14,340 bases of DNA from contig CABQMM010000005.1 in the NCBI GenBank assembly GCA_902465215.1, positions 1 to 14,340 of the forward strand, read 5' to 3'. Shown piece by piece: positions 6,009 through 14,340 of the stretch; position 1 is the first letter of the stretch; every line of letters begins with the position of its first letter. Position numbers and translations under genes: made by a program. The stretch is from an uncultured Bacillota bacterium. GTDB lineage: Bacteria > Bacillota > Clostridia > Peptostreptococcales > Anaerovoracaceae. The notes under the pieces are model-generated. The model worked only from the letters and a program-made list of their open reading frames with translations. It was not told where the DNA came from and made no database searches.

Positions 6009-9000
6009 ATGGAGCAAAAAAAACAGATGTTATTTCAGAAAGCTTTAGCGATTCTGCTTGCATTTTCGCTGGTGCTGGGGAATATGACCGTTTGTGATCC
6101 GGGCATGTACGCTTATGCGGATACATGGGACGGAAGTACGGTTACACCGGCAGATGAAATGGAAGCGAAAATGGAAGGAGATGTCTACTTAATAGAGACC
6201 CCGGCAGATCTTGCAGGTTTCGCACAGATTGTTAATGAAGTGGATTCAGGCGCGAACGGGCGCTTGAACGCGGATATTGATATGGGAACGGACAATGCGT
6301 GGACCCCGATTGGAAATTATGACGAGGGCATTATGTATTCCGGGCATTTTGAAGGAGACGGACATACAGTCAACGTAAGCATTACTGAAGATGCAGGATT
6401 TGAAAATGCCGGACTGTTCGGCGCTGCAAGCGGCGCAACGATTGAAGGCATTGTGGTTCAAGGTGAAATTTATGCGCAGAATTCGGCAGGAGGCATTGTA
6501 GGATATGGCGAGGATGTGACTATTAAGCAGTGCCGGAACGAAGCGAAAATCAGTGCTGCCTATGAAGGGACAGGCGGTATTTTAGGAGCCGGTTACGGAA
6601 AGATAGAAGAGTGTGCGAATAAAGCTCTTATTTATTCAGATGGTTTTGCAGCAGGTGGAATTTTAGGCATATCGTATGGGGATGTGAACCTAAAATCATG
6701 CTATAACCAAGGCGAAATAAGTTCCGGTTACTTAGCAGCAGGCATTTTGGGATATCTCTCCGATGGCAAGGTTCAGATGAATTCGGTATATTCATCTGCG
6801 AGCGTTCAGGATAGTCCGTATGCATACTTTGATGGAAGAAAACTCACAGGAACAATAACGGGAGACGATGTAGGGGAAATATTTACCGGCTATGAACAAA
6901 TCAGTGGGCAGAATATTTTCGGTTATTTCCCAAAGGAACAGTTATCTTCGGATTATGAAAGCAATATAAAAAATTATCGCTCTTTTTCGGACTTAGCCGA
7001 CAGAAGGTTTTCTATGGCGGACCTGGTGAGCGACTTGAACAACGGAGAAAGCGTTTTTGTAGAGAAAGCGGATGAATGGCCGATTCTGAAATGGGAGCAG
7101 GGCAGCCAGTTAAGCCCGGAAGAACTGCAAGAGCTTATTACTGCTGCAAAAACGAAAATTGAAGGAATCGGAGCAGACAAGGACTATGATGCACTTTGCT
7201 CTGAAAAAGTCAAAGAAGTAAAAAATGCAGCACTTACCCGTTTGGAAAAAGCTTCGAGTGAGTCTCAGATAAATCAAATTACAGACAGCGCAGTGACAGC
7301 GCTTAATGATATTCCAACAATTGAGGATAAAACTGCGAAAAAGGATGCTTTAGTCGGTTATTCAGAAGCGGATTATGAGACGGACGCGTGGAAAATCATT
7401 GAGCAGGGCAAAACAGATTTTGAGACGAAGGTCGATAATTCAGTAAGCAAAAAGGAACTGGAAACAGAACTGGCTTCACTGAAAACTTTGCTGGACGATG
7501 TGATTACGAAAAATAAAAAGACTGACTTGCTGACGGGGCTTGATAATGCATATGCAAAGTATAGCGAGGGTGATTACAAACCGGAGAACTGGCAGGCATT
7601 AACACAGACATATGAAAGCGCACGCAATGCAATTGAAAAAGAAACAAGCGCGAAAAACGCTGCGCAGACACAAAGGAATGCAATCACGGCAATGAAAGGA
7701 GTTCTGACAATCCTGTCGGAGCTGCGTGAAACGAAGAAAGCGGAACTTACAAAATATTTTGAAGAGAATTATAACGAAAAAGACTATAGCGCGGCAAAGT
7801 GGAAAGAGATAACGAATCCGCGCTCTACATCGGCAAATAAGGGCTACTATAACAACGCATTGACAGCCATTGCAAAAGGAACAAGCGAAGAAGCCATCGA
7901 TGAAATTATTGCGAAGGCAAAAGCGAATATGGAGAGTGTTTATACGCTGAAGCAGGAGGCAGAGCTTGCAAGCTATAAAACAAGACTGAAAGCCGAACTT
8001 GACAGCAGGCTGGCAGCGGTGAATAAAGACGACTATAAAGAAAGCGACTATAGCAATTTGCAGCGCAGCATCAATTCGCAGAAGAGCAATATCGACTATA
8101 ACGCGCACAGCTTCGAGCAGGTGGATGAATATTATGAGAAAGGTCTGAACGCAATTCAGGATACAATTACGCTTCAGCAGCGCGCAGAACTACTCGACAG
8201 AATCGAAGAGGCTTATCAAAGATGCCTGAAGAACAAGGACGATTATGATGAGGAAGATTGGGCTGTCGTTGAAAAGAACTACAATAAAAAGAGTGAGCTG
8301 AACAGCACATCATCTGTTTTTTATGCAAAAAAATGGGCAGACGGCTATATTCGCGCCATGAACAATGTTTTGACAAAGACGGAAAAGGCAGACTTTGAAG
8401 CAGGAAGAAGCGAAGTTTTAGCTATGCTGCAGACGGAATATGCGAAATATGAGGCGAATAAGGCGGATTACGACCAAAACTGCGGTGAAAGTGAGGAAGG
8501 CTGGAGCAAGCTGGAAAAAATCAACCGCGAAGCGATTGCCGCTATAAAAAAGGTTCAGAAAGACGAAGGCAAGGCAGCAATGACCGCTATTTATGAGCAG
8601 GCAGTAACCGATATGGCAGCAGTTGTTTCCCTTGTGGCAAGCCGCGAAAAACTCGGAAATGAGATGCAGATGTTGACGCAGGGCTACCTTGACAGCGGAC
8701 TTTATACACAAAAAGGAAAAGTACAGCTTGAAGCGATTCGCGAGCAGGCGGTTCAGGCAATGAATGCTGCGTCTTCGGTGAAGGCAATTCAGGCGGCATA
8801 CGAGGAAGGCGCTGCAAAGCTTGCGAATGTGATTGAGAGTTCACAGGAAAGCGATTTGAACGCTGCTATTGCTCAGGCAATGCAGGAACTTCAGACATAT
8901 TTCGATACGAAGTATCCGGAAGCAAACAAAGATAAGTATGAAGCGGCGGATTGGGAAACCCTAAACCGGATTCTTACAGAAACCCTTGAAAAAATGCAGG

Positions 9001-12000
9001 CGATTTATACGAAGAGCTATGCAGAGGAATTGACTGCCCTCAGACGCGGAGCAGAAGAGAAAATGTCAGAAATCAGCGTGAAAAGCGAAAAAATCGCTAA
9101 GCTGGTGACGGAGTGCATGGTGCAGATTGGAAAAGCGTGCACTTCCCATACGGCAGCACTGGATTTTGCAAATGAAAACCTTTTCGAGACCTTTGCTTCC
9201 TTTGCCTATGACTTATGGTTCAACTCCGGAGAAAACCTGAAAGCAGGAATTGCGGCTGCGAAGGCAAAAATACAGGAAATTTATGAGAACGCGAAAGCAA
9301 GATTAGAGGGAAGTGACAGCAGCAGCGAAGTTACGCAGAGAATGAACGATATTCTGGCGGAAATGGACAGCGCTGAAAAAGAGGCGCTGACGATAACAAA
9401 CAGCGTACCTGCAGCCGATAAATGGGACGGAAACACGAAGGTCGAGCCGCAAAGCGGTGACGGAAGCAAGGCAAATCCATACCAAATCGGTACAGCGGCG
9501 GAGCTGGTATGGTTTGCGGATACTGTAAATCTTGCGACAAGCGGCAGTAAGCCGGGCTCGGGGCTGTGCGCAGTTCTGACCGCGGACATTGACTTAGCGG
9601 GTTACAACTGGGCGCCGATTGCGAGAACCAATGACCTCAACGGAAAAGGCTATCTGGGCGTTTTTGACGGAAACGGACATACCGTACATAATATGAAAAT
9701 TGATACGGCAGGACTTGGCGGCACGGTAGACTGCGGGCTCTTCGGAACGCTCGGCAAGGGCGGCACGATAAAAAATCTGCATATCGCAGGAACGCTCTTT
9801 TTCTCGAAGTCCGAGGATAAAGAAAACGAAATCGGCCTGCGCTCCGGTTTCGGCGGGATTGTCGGAATCATGAAATCGGGAACAGTATACAATTGTATCT
9901 CTTCCGTAAAAATTGACAGAGACGTTTACAAAGGCGCATCGCATGTCGGCGGAATCGCAGGAAGAATCGAGGGCGGCATGATTGACCGATGCCGAAGCTA
10001 TGCATTCTTTACGGACAAAGACAGTTCGGGTTATTCCTATGCGGGCGGCATCGTCGGCCTGATGGAGAGCAGCGGGGATTCTTATTCGATGGTTCGATAT
10101 TGCACCTACGAGGGAAGTTTCGCAGCTACCGGAAGCGCGATTGGCGGTATTGCAGGTTCCTTGGAGCGCAACGCAATCGTAAGAGAATGTATTAACCGGG
10201 CGCCAATCGGAAAAGAGCGTACGGCAGCCGGAAGTGCTTATACAGGCGGCATCGCAGGTTTTATAGACAACAACTCAAAGGTTCTTTATGCATATAACGA
10301 AGGTGAAATTAACGGTGGCAGCATCCATGCCGGAGATAATGCGCCGGACGGAACCGGAGGCATCGTCGGATGTGCAGGCAGAGAAACGGCGAAAGGCGAT
10401 GAAAAAGCCCTGCCGCTGATTTCCGATGCATATAACAGCGGACGTGTTAACGCGGAACTGCGCGCAGGCGGACTTGTCGGCCGCGTGACGAAAGGAACGG
10501 TTACCAACGCGCAGAGCTGCTCGGGAGGCAGAATGTTCGGTTATGTTGAAAACGCCGGAACGAAAATTGAAAATGCTGTTTTGACGGAGCAGGTTGATTT
10601 CCAATCTACAGGCGAAGGCAACAGCGCGGCGCTTGCGCTTGCGAAGCTGACGCACACGCAGACTCTCCTTGCGAAGTACAAGGCAGTAGACGATGCGGTT
10701 TACGGCGTGCAGACGAAGGCATACAATGACCTGATTGATACATATATTCGCAGAATTGAAGAAGCAGCGACCGTAGATGCAGCGGCGGCAGCAGCGACAG
10801 AGGCAGAAGAAGCGCTCGCAAAGGTCAATACAGAGCTGGGAGCGCAGAAAGAAGATGCGATTGCACAGCTTCGTGCTTATGTGGCTTCGCGCGTTTACGA
10901 CAGCAAGAAAGCCGAAGGTGAGGAGCAGAGCATCGCGCAGCAGATCGCCGCGCTTCTTGAGGAAGCAGTGAAAAAGGTAGAAGCTGCAGAAAACCTCAAA
11001 GCGGTCAGCGACATTCTTATGGAGTATCTGGGAACTGAAGACACTGTAGGAAAATTTGCTTATTTTGAGACCTATAACACACAGACCGTAAAGGGACTGT
11101 ACAGCGATTTCCTGTACAACAAGGCATATGACGCAAAAGACATGGCGACTGTGCAGGATGTATATGAAAAGTGGGCGGAAGCAATTTTACAGGCAGACAG
11201 TGAGAAAAAAATCAATGAACTGGCGGCTGAAGCCAAAAAAGAATTGACAGAGCTGACGAAAAACATGACTGTAAGAGAGCCGGGAGAGAATGCTTCCCTG
11301 CCGGCCTACGAAAAAGATGAGAGCGACGCTCTGAGTGAAGAAAAAGAAAAAATTTACCAAGAACTTGCTGAGCAGTATGACTGGAAAGACTACGGACAGG
11401 AAGAATGGGAGCAGGTCAGCTCGACATTTGAAGGTCTGAGACTTGCGCTGAAGAACGCGCAGTCAAGCGAAGAAGTGAAAGAAGCGGCAGCAAGCGCAAA
11501 AGCGGCACTTGAAAAGATAGAAACACTGGATGAACAAGCGCTGACAATTGCTAGAAATGAAGCGGAAACAACGCTGAAAGATAAGATCGAAGGCCTTGTA
11601 CGGGAGTTAAAAGATTTCTTCAGCTCTAAGACAAAGGAAATCGGAGAGGAAAAAATTCAGGCAAGTCATCTGAAGGAGGCACTAGAGTCAGCAAATACGG
11701 ATGGGGAAAAAGCAATTCGTGCGGCAGGAGAAAATGTTTCCTTTGCCGAAAAAGCGTTTAATCAGATACGCGAAACCCTGAAGGAGGCAGCAGCGCGCGC
11801 AGAAAATGCTTATCAGGCGGCGAAAGAAAAGCTCACAAAACTTTTTGAAAAGGTTGGCAATGCGGGAGAGGGCGCATGGGACGGCTCTTCAATGACACAA
11901 CCGGAAAAGGGCAGCGGAACAGTACAAGACCCGTATCAGATTACGACAGGGGCAGAACTTGCATGGTTCAGCGCGCTTGTCAATGGCACTCTGCCGGAGC

Positions 12001-14340
12001 AGGGCAGCGGCAGGACGGATGCGCAGGCGGTTCTGATGCAGGACATCAATCTGTCTTATCAGGCATGGAATCCAATCGGAACTAGCGGCAGCTCTTATCG
12101 CGGAGTTTTTGACGGAAACGGACATCGCGTCAGCGGAATGTCCATACGAAACGAATCCAATACGGCAGACAAGGAGGAGTATTACGGTCTTTTCGGGGCA
12201 GTATACGGCGGAAGCATTAAAAATCTGACGGTAGAAGGCGAGATTGCAGTAAAGATCGGAGCGAAAGACCGCATTGGCGGCATTGTCGGAAAGATTGCAA
12301 GCGGAAGCATTTCAGGCTGCGTCTCGGAAGTTGACATTCAGGCAGAATTGGAGAACAATGATGCGAAAGGCTATGGCGGCATCGCAGGCGAGGCAGGAAG
12401 CGCAGCCATTACCTCTTGCGTGAACCGCGGAAGTTTTACTATTTCCGATACCACTTGCGCAGTCGCGCTCGGCGGTATTGTCGGTCTGCACGAATCAAGT
12501 TCGCTGAAAATCGAGCAATGCGTAAACCTCGGAGAAATCAATGCATACAAGGCAAAGGGAGCCGGCGGCATTCTGGGCTATGCAACCGCAGAGTTTACCG
12601 TGAATGAATGCGCAAACCTTGCGGACATCACGATTGAAGTCATCACCGATGCATACGGCAGCGGCGGCACCGGCGGCATTGTCGGAGTTGCAGCGCTCTA
12701 CAATCGAACAGGGCTTATAAAAAATGTATATAACAGCGGCAGGGTTAAGGCGGAATCCATGGCAGGCGGCATTCTCGGAGGAGAGAGCTACTCGTATCAG
12801 AAAAACGGACTGGATAACCAGCCAACCGAATCCGTAGGAACAGGTTCACAGAATCTCGTCGTGGAATACTGCTACAATGCAGGCACAATTGCAGGCCCGA
12901 CGGCGCAGGTTTCCAACAAAATGGCATCCATTGCGGGTCTGCCGATTGAGGGTGCCTATATGACGCAGATTTATATGCTGGAAGGCACCGCAAAATCTGC
13001 AATGGGATATATCAGCACCAAAGGCCATAAAGTTGCAACTATTTCTGCGGCGGCACTGAAGGAAAAAGAGCCGAAAGAAATCTTTACCGATGACTCTTCT
13101 GCAATCCGAAGCATTGCAGAGATTAACAACGGTTATCCGATTTTTTCGTGGCAGATTTTGCTCCGCGAAAACCGTGAGCAGATTGAAAACTACCTGCAGA
13201 ACTACTATAAAACGCTGGTTCAGCCGATTGCATCGCAGAAACAGCAGGCAGAGATTGAAGCGCTGCTGACTGAAAAATGCAGACTTATCAAGGAAGCGGC
13301 AGAGGTCGGCGAGATTATAAACGCATACGAAGAAGCTTTGCGTGCCATGAATGTGGACGAACTGCTTGAAAGCGTCAAGACAGAGGCGAAAAACACGCTG
13401 ACGGATATTGACAGCAGCCGCTATCCGCAAAACGTACGTAAACAAATCGAGGATCTGCTTAAAGATGCGCAGCAGCAGATTGAAGCGGCCGAGAATGCAA
13501 AGCAGATTGACGAGGTTATGAACGGCGTTTACGCAGGAATTGTTGACCTTTTGATTGAGGATATCGAAAATCCGGAGTTCAAGCCTGCGTCGGCAGCGGA
13601 AAGCAATGCCGAAGCTTATCGTGAGAAAATCAAAACTGCAAAGGATGCATATCAGGAATTGACTCAGCAGCAGAAAGACCTTGTGCAGAATTATATTAAA
13701 ATTGCACAGGCAGAAAAAAAGTATCAGGAATATCGTGACCGGAGCGACGCGAGAAGTGTCGATGACAAAATCGCGGCGATTGGCAAGGTAGGCAGCAACA
13801 GCGGAGATAAAATCAAAGAAGCGAGAAGGGCTTACGAGGCACTCTCATCATCAGCGAAAAAATATGTATCGCTTTTAGGCGTTTTGGAAAAGGCAGAAGC
13901 GGATTTCGCGAAGATAGGGCAGAAAGAAACCCTGAAAGCGGAAGATGTTATCAAGATGATTGACGCCATCGGAAAGGTTACGCTGAAGAGCTATGATAAA
14001 ATCGTAGCGGCGACCAAGGCCTATAACGCGCTGACTCAGAAACAGGCAGCGGCAGTTCCTGCAGAGAAGGTCGAAATTCTCAAGGCGGCTATGCGCAAGT
14101 ACAATGCGCTTCTGGAGGCTGCCAAGACAGGAACGGTCATCGTCAGCATTACGCCGGCAGCAGACGGGAAAAAGGCTTCAGCAGAAGCAGAAACCGAAAA
14201 CCTGCTTGACGCAGTCGATACAGCACTTCAGGTAGAAGCAAATGCAATCCTGCTCGATATCGGAGAAACGGAAGCTGCTATTGATGAAATTAAGCTGATT
14301 CTGGAAATGAGCCCGTTTAAGCAGCTGCTTGCGGCGGGAA
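6009..14340 (+). CDS. Giant secreted/surface protein with three GLUG-repeat modules, 3' partial
   Basis: The frame is open from ATG 6009 to the right edge, at least 2777 codons. Residues 1-37 form a signal peptide (MEQKKQ, hydrophobic LAILLAFSLVLG, likely cut after AYA before DTWDGS). Order: GLUG module A (residues 38-364), helical FIVAR-like repeats (368-1135), GLUG module B (1137-1533), helical spacer (1535-1954), GLUG module C (1956-2384), helical spacer with AYEALS/AYNALT repeats (2385-2710), and the start of a beta domain like the one near the end of the upstream protein. GLUG repeats are found in bacterial surface proteins and are expected to fold as a beta-helix. B12 control is inferred from the riboswitch and two terminators upstream. 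A role as an adhesin, or in surface capture of corrinoids or a host ligand, is inferred. No DUF4430 domain is seen in the visible part; it could lie beyond the edge, as could any anchor. Confidence 0.95.
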   Translation, partial: MEQKKQMLFQKALAILLAFSLVLGNMTVCDPGMYAYADTWDGSTVTPADEMEAKMEGDVYLIETPADLAGFAQIVNEVDSGANGRLNADIDMGTDNAWTPIGNYDEGIMYSGHFEGDGHTVNVSITEDAGFENAGLFGAASGATIEGIVVQGEIYAQNSAGGIVGYGEDVTIKQCRNEAKISAAYEGTGGILGAGYGKIEECANKALIYSDGFAAGGILGISYGDVNLKSCYNQGEISSGYLAAGILGYLSDGKVQMNSVYSSASVQDSPYAYFDGRKLTGTITGDDVGEIFTGYEQISGQNIFGYFPKEQLSSDYESNIKNYRSFSDLADRRFSMADLVSDLNNGESVFVEKADEWPILKWEQGSQLSPEELQELITAAKTKIEGIGADKDYDALCSEKVKEVKNAALTRLEKASSESQINQITDSAVTALNDIPTIEDKTAKKDALVGYSEADYETDAWKIIEQGKTDFETKVDNSVSKKELETELASLKTLLDDVITKNKKTDLLTGLDNAYAKYSEGDYKPENWQALTQTYESARNAIEKETSAKNAAQTQRNAITAMKGVLTILSELRETKKAELTKYFEENYNEKDYSAAKWKEITNPRSTSANKGYYNNALTAIAKGTSEEAIDEIIAKAKANMESVYTLKQEAELASYKTRLKAELDSRLAAVNKDDYKESDYSNLQRSINSQKSNIDYNAHSFEQVDEYYEKGLNAIQDTITLQQRAELLDRIEEAYQRCLKNKDDYDEEDWAVVEKNYNKKSELNSTSSVFYAKKWADGYIRAMNNVLTKTEKADFEAGRSEVLAMLQTEYAKYEANKADYDQNCGESEEGWSKLEKINREAIAAIKKVQKDEGKAAMTAIYEQAVTDMAAVVSLVASREKLGNEMQMLTQGYLDSGLYTQKGKVQLEAIREQAVQAMNAASSVKAIQAAYEEGAAKLANVIESSQESDLNAAIAQAMQELQTYFDTKYPEANKDKYEAADWETLNRILTETLEKMQAIYTKSYAEELTALRRGAEEKMSEISVKSEKIAKLVTECMVQIGKACTSHTAALDFANENLFETFASFAYDLWFNSGENLKAGIAAAKAKIQEIYENAKARLEGSDSSSEVTQRMNDILAEMDSAEKEALTITNSVPAADKWDGNTKVEPQSGDGSKANPYQIGTAAELVWFADTVNLATSGSKPGSGLCAVLTADIDLAGYNWAPIARTNDLNGKGYLGVFDGNGHTVHNMKIDTAGLGGTVDCGLFGTLGKGGTIKNLHIAGTLFFSKSEDKENEIGLRSGFGGIVGIMKSGTVYNCISSVKIDRDVYKGASHVGGIAGRIEGGMIDRCRSYAFFTDKDSSGYSYAGGIVGLMESSGDSYSMVRYCTYEGSFAATGSAIGGIAGSLERNAIVRECINRAPIGKERTAAGSAYTGGIAGFIDNNSKVLYAYNEGEINGGSIHAGDNAPDGTGGIVGCAGRETAKGDEKALPLISDAYNSGRVNAELRAGGLVGRVTKGTVTNAQSCSGGRMFGYVENAGTKIENAVLTEQVDFQSTGEGNSAALALAKLTHTQTLLAKYKAVDDAVYGVQTKAYNDLIDTYIRRIEEAATVDAAAAAATEAEEALAKVNTELGAQKEDAIAQLRAYVASRVYDSKKAEGEEQSIAQQIAALLEEAVKKVEAAENLKAVSDILMEYLGTEDTVGKFAYFETYNTQTVKGLYSDFLYNKAYDAKDMATVQDVYEKWAEAILQADSEKKINELAAEAKKELTELTKNMTVREPGENASLPAYEKDESDALSEEKEKIYQELAEQYDWKDYGQEEWEQVSSTFEGLRLALKNAQSSEEVKEAAASAKAALEKIETLDEQALTIARNEAETTLKDKIEGLVRELKDFFSSKTKEIGEEKIQASHLKEALESANTDGEKAIRAAGENVSFAEKAFNQIRETLKEAAARAENAYQAAKEKLTKLFEKVGNAGEGAWDGSSMTQPEKGSGTVQDPYQITTGAELAWFSALVNGTLPEQGSGRTDAQAVLMQDINLSYQAWNPIGTSGSSYRGVFDGNGHRVSGMSIRNESNTADKEEYYGLFGAVYGGSIKNLTVEGEIAVKIGAKDRIGGIVGKIASGSISGCVSEVDIQAELENNDAKGYGGIAGEAGSAAITSCVNRGSFTISDTTCAVALGGIVGLHESSSLKIEQCVNLGEINAYKAKGAGGILGYATAEFTVNECANLADITIEVITDAYGSGGTGGIVGVAALYNRTGLIKNVYNSGRVKAESMAGGILGGESYSYQKNGLDNQPTESVGTGSQNLVVEYCYNAGTIAGPTAQVSNKMASIAGLPIEGAYMTQIYMLEGTAKSAMGYISTKGHKVATISAAALKEKEPKEIFTDDSSAIRSIAEINNGYPIFSWQILLRENREQIENYLQNYYKTLVQPIASQKQQAEIEALLTEKCRLIKEAAEVGEIINAYEEALRAMNVDELLESVKTEAKNTLTDIDSSRYPQNVRKQIEDLLKDAQQQIEAAENAKQIDEVMNGVYAGIVDLLIEDIENPEFKPASAAESNAEAYREKIKTAKDAYQELTQQQKDLVQNYIKIAQAEKKYQEYRDRSDARSVDDKIAAIGKVGSNSGDKIKEARRAYEALSSSAKKYVSLLGVLEKAEADFAKIGQKETLKAEDVIKMIDAIGKVTLKSYDKIVAATKAYNALTQKQAAAVPAEKVEILKAAMRKYNALLEAAKTGTVIVSITPAADGKKASAEAETENLLDAVDTALQVEANAILLDIGETEAAIDEIKLILEMSPFKQLLAAG
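6120..7100 (+). repeat. GLUG-repeat beta-helix module A
   Basis: The module begins DTWDGS and continues VYLIETPADLAGFAQIVN, the usual cap. It then has HFEGDGHTV and about five ~24-residue repeats with GLFG, GGIVG, GGILG and AGILG turns, and ends with the cap WPILKWEQ. The cap lacks the GDG...NPYQI segment present in modules B and C, so it is a divergent copy. Confidence 0.85.
7120..9410 (+). repeat. Helical FIVAR-like repeat region
   Basis: Repeats of roughly 66-86 residues carry a DY....W..L signature. Examples are EADYETDAWKII (near 7365), EGDYKPENWQAL (7567), EKDYSAAKWKEI (7777), KDDYKESDYSNL (8026), KDDYDEEDWAVV (8233), KADYDQ...GWSKL (8461) and DKYEAADWETL (8930), with a degenerate copy near 8680. 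The composition is rich in Ala, Glu and Lys, as expected for stalk-like helical bundles that extend a surface protein. Assignment to FIVAR is by motif only. Confidence 0.7.
9420..10610 (+). repeat. GLUG-repeat beta-helix module B
   Basis: The module opens with KWDGN...GDGSKANPYQIGTAAEL, then ADIDLAGYNWAPI and VFDGNGHTV. Repeats follow with CGLFG, GGIVG, GGIAG, AGGIVG, GGIAG, TGGIAG, GGIVG and GGLVG turns. It lacks the closing GYPI..W cap seen in modules A and C and runs straight into the helical spacer with LAKYKAVDDAVYG. Confidence 0.88.
11874..13160 (+). repeat. GLUG-repeat beta-helix module C
   Basis: The module opens with AWDGSS...GSGTVQDPYQITTGAELAWF, then QDINLSYQAWNPIG and VFDGNGHRV. 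Repeats follow with YGLFG, GGIVG, GGIAG, GGIVG, GGILG, GGIVG and GGILG turns. It closes with the cap INNGYPIFSW. It is the longest and most regular of the three modules. Confidence 0.88.

Noticed and set aside
311..13445. Numerous minus-strand and off-frame reading frames of 60-206 codons within both giant genes
   Set aside because: They lie opposite or across long frames with clear domains, have Cys/Phe/Leu/Arg-rich compositions typical of antisense translation, and lack consistent ribosome binding sites.

Overview
The window looks like a low-to-mid G+C Gram-positive anaerobe (Bacillota, class Clostridia; perhaps an Anaerovoracaceae or Eubacteriaceae relative, though family level is a guess). 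The reasons are AGGAGG-type ribosome binding sites, a Gram-positive signal peptide, a Clostridia-style cobalamin riboswitch, and giant modular surface proteins of the type common in gut and oral Clostridia. All genes are on the + strand. No tRNA, rRNA, transposase or CRISPR array is visible.

Region 1 (2-5292) is the 3' part of a very large exported-type protein that enters from the left edge. It alternates helical FIVAR-like spacers with beta domains, including a recognisable DUF4430 (transcobalamin-like) domain and a cadherin-like beta-sandwich. A one-base frame disruption near 4990 separates the last ~100 codons (a conserved-looking Lys/Tyr-rich C-terminal domain, 4990-5292) from the rest.

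Region 2 (5293-6008) is a dense control region. It holds two candidate terminators for the upstream gene, a sigma-A-type promoter, and a clear cobalamin (B12) riboswitch aptamer (5483-5657). Next come an intrinsic terminator (T1, 5718-5760), a strong Shine-Dalgarno and a 47-codon reading frame (5795-5938), and a second strong intrinsic terminator (T2, 5914-5965). The stop codon of the small frame lies in the T2 loop. T2 ends 44 bases before the next gene.

Region 3 (6009 to beyond the right edge) is one uninterrupted reading frame of at least 2777 codons. It has a signal peptide, three GLUG-repeat beta-helix modules, three helical spacer regions, and the start of a C-terminal beta domain related to that of the upstream protein.

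Working model (inference): the window is part of a cobalamin-responsive cell-surface locus. When B12 is scarce the riboswitch would allow transcription of a giant surface protein, next to a paralogous surface protein that carries a transcobalamin-like domain. This suggests surface capture of cobalamin or a cobalamin-bearing host protein. The most unusual element is the layered leader: riboswitch, terminator, small reading frame and second terminator, arranged so that translating the small frame could control T2.
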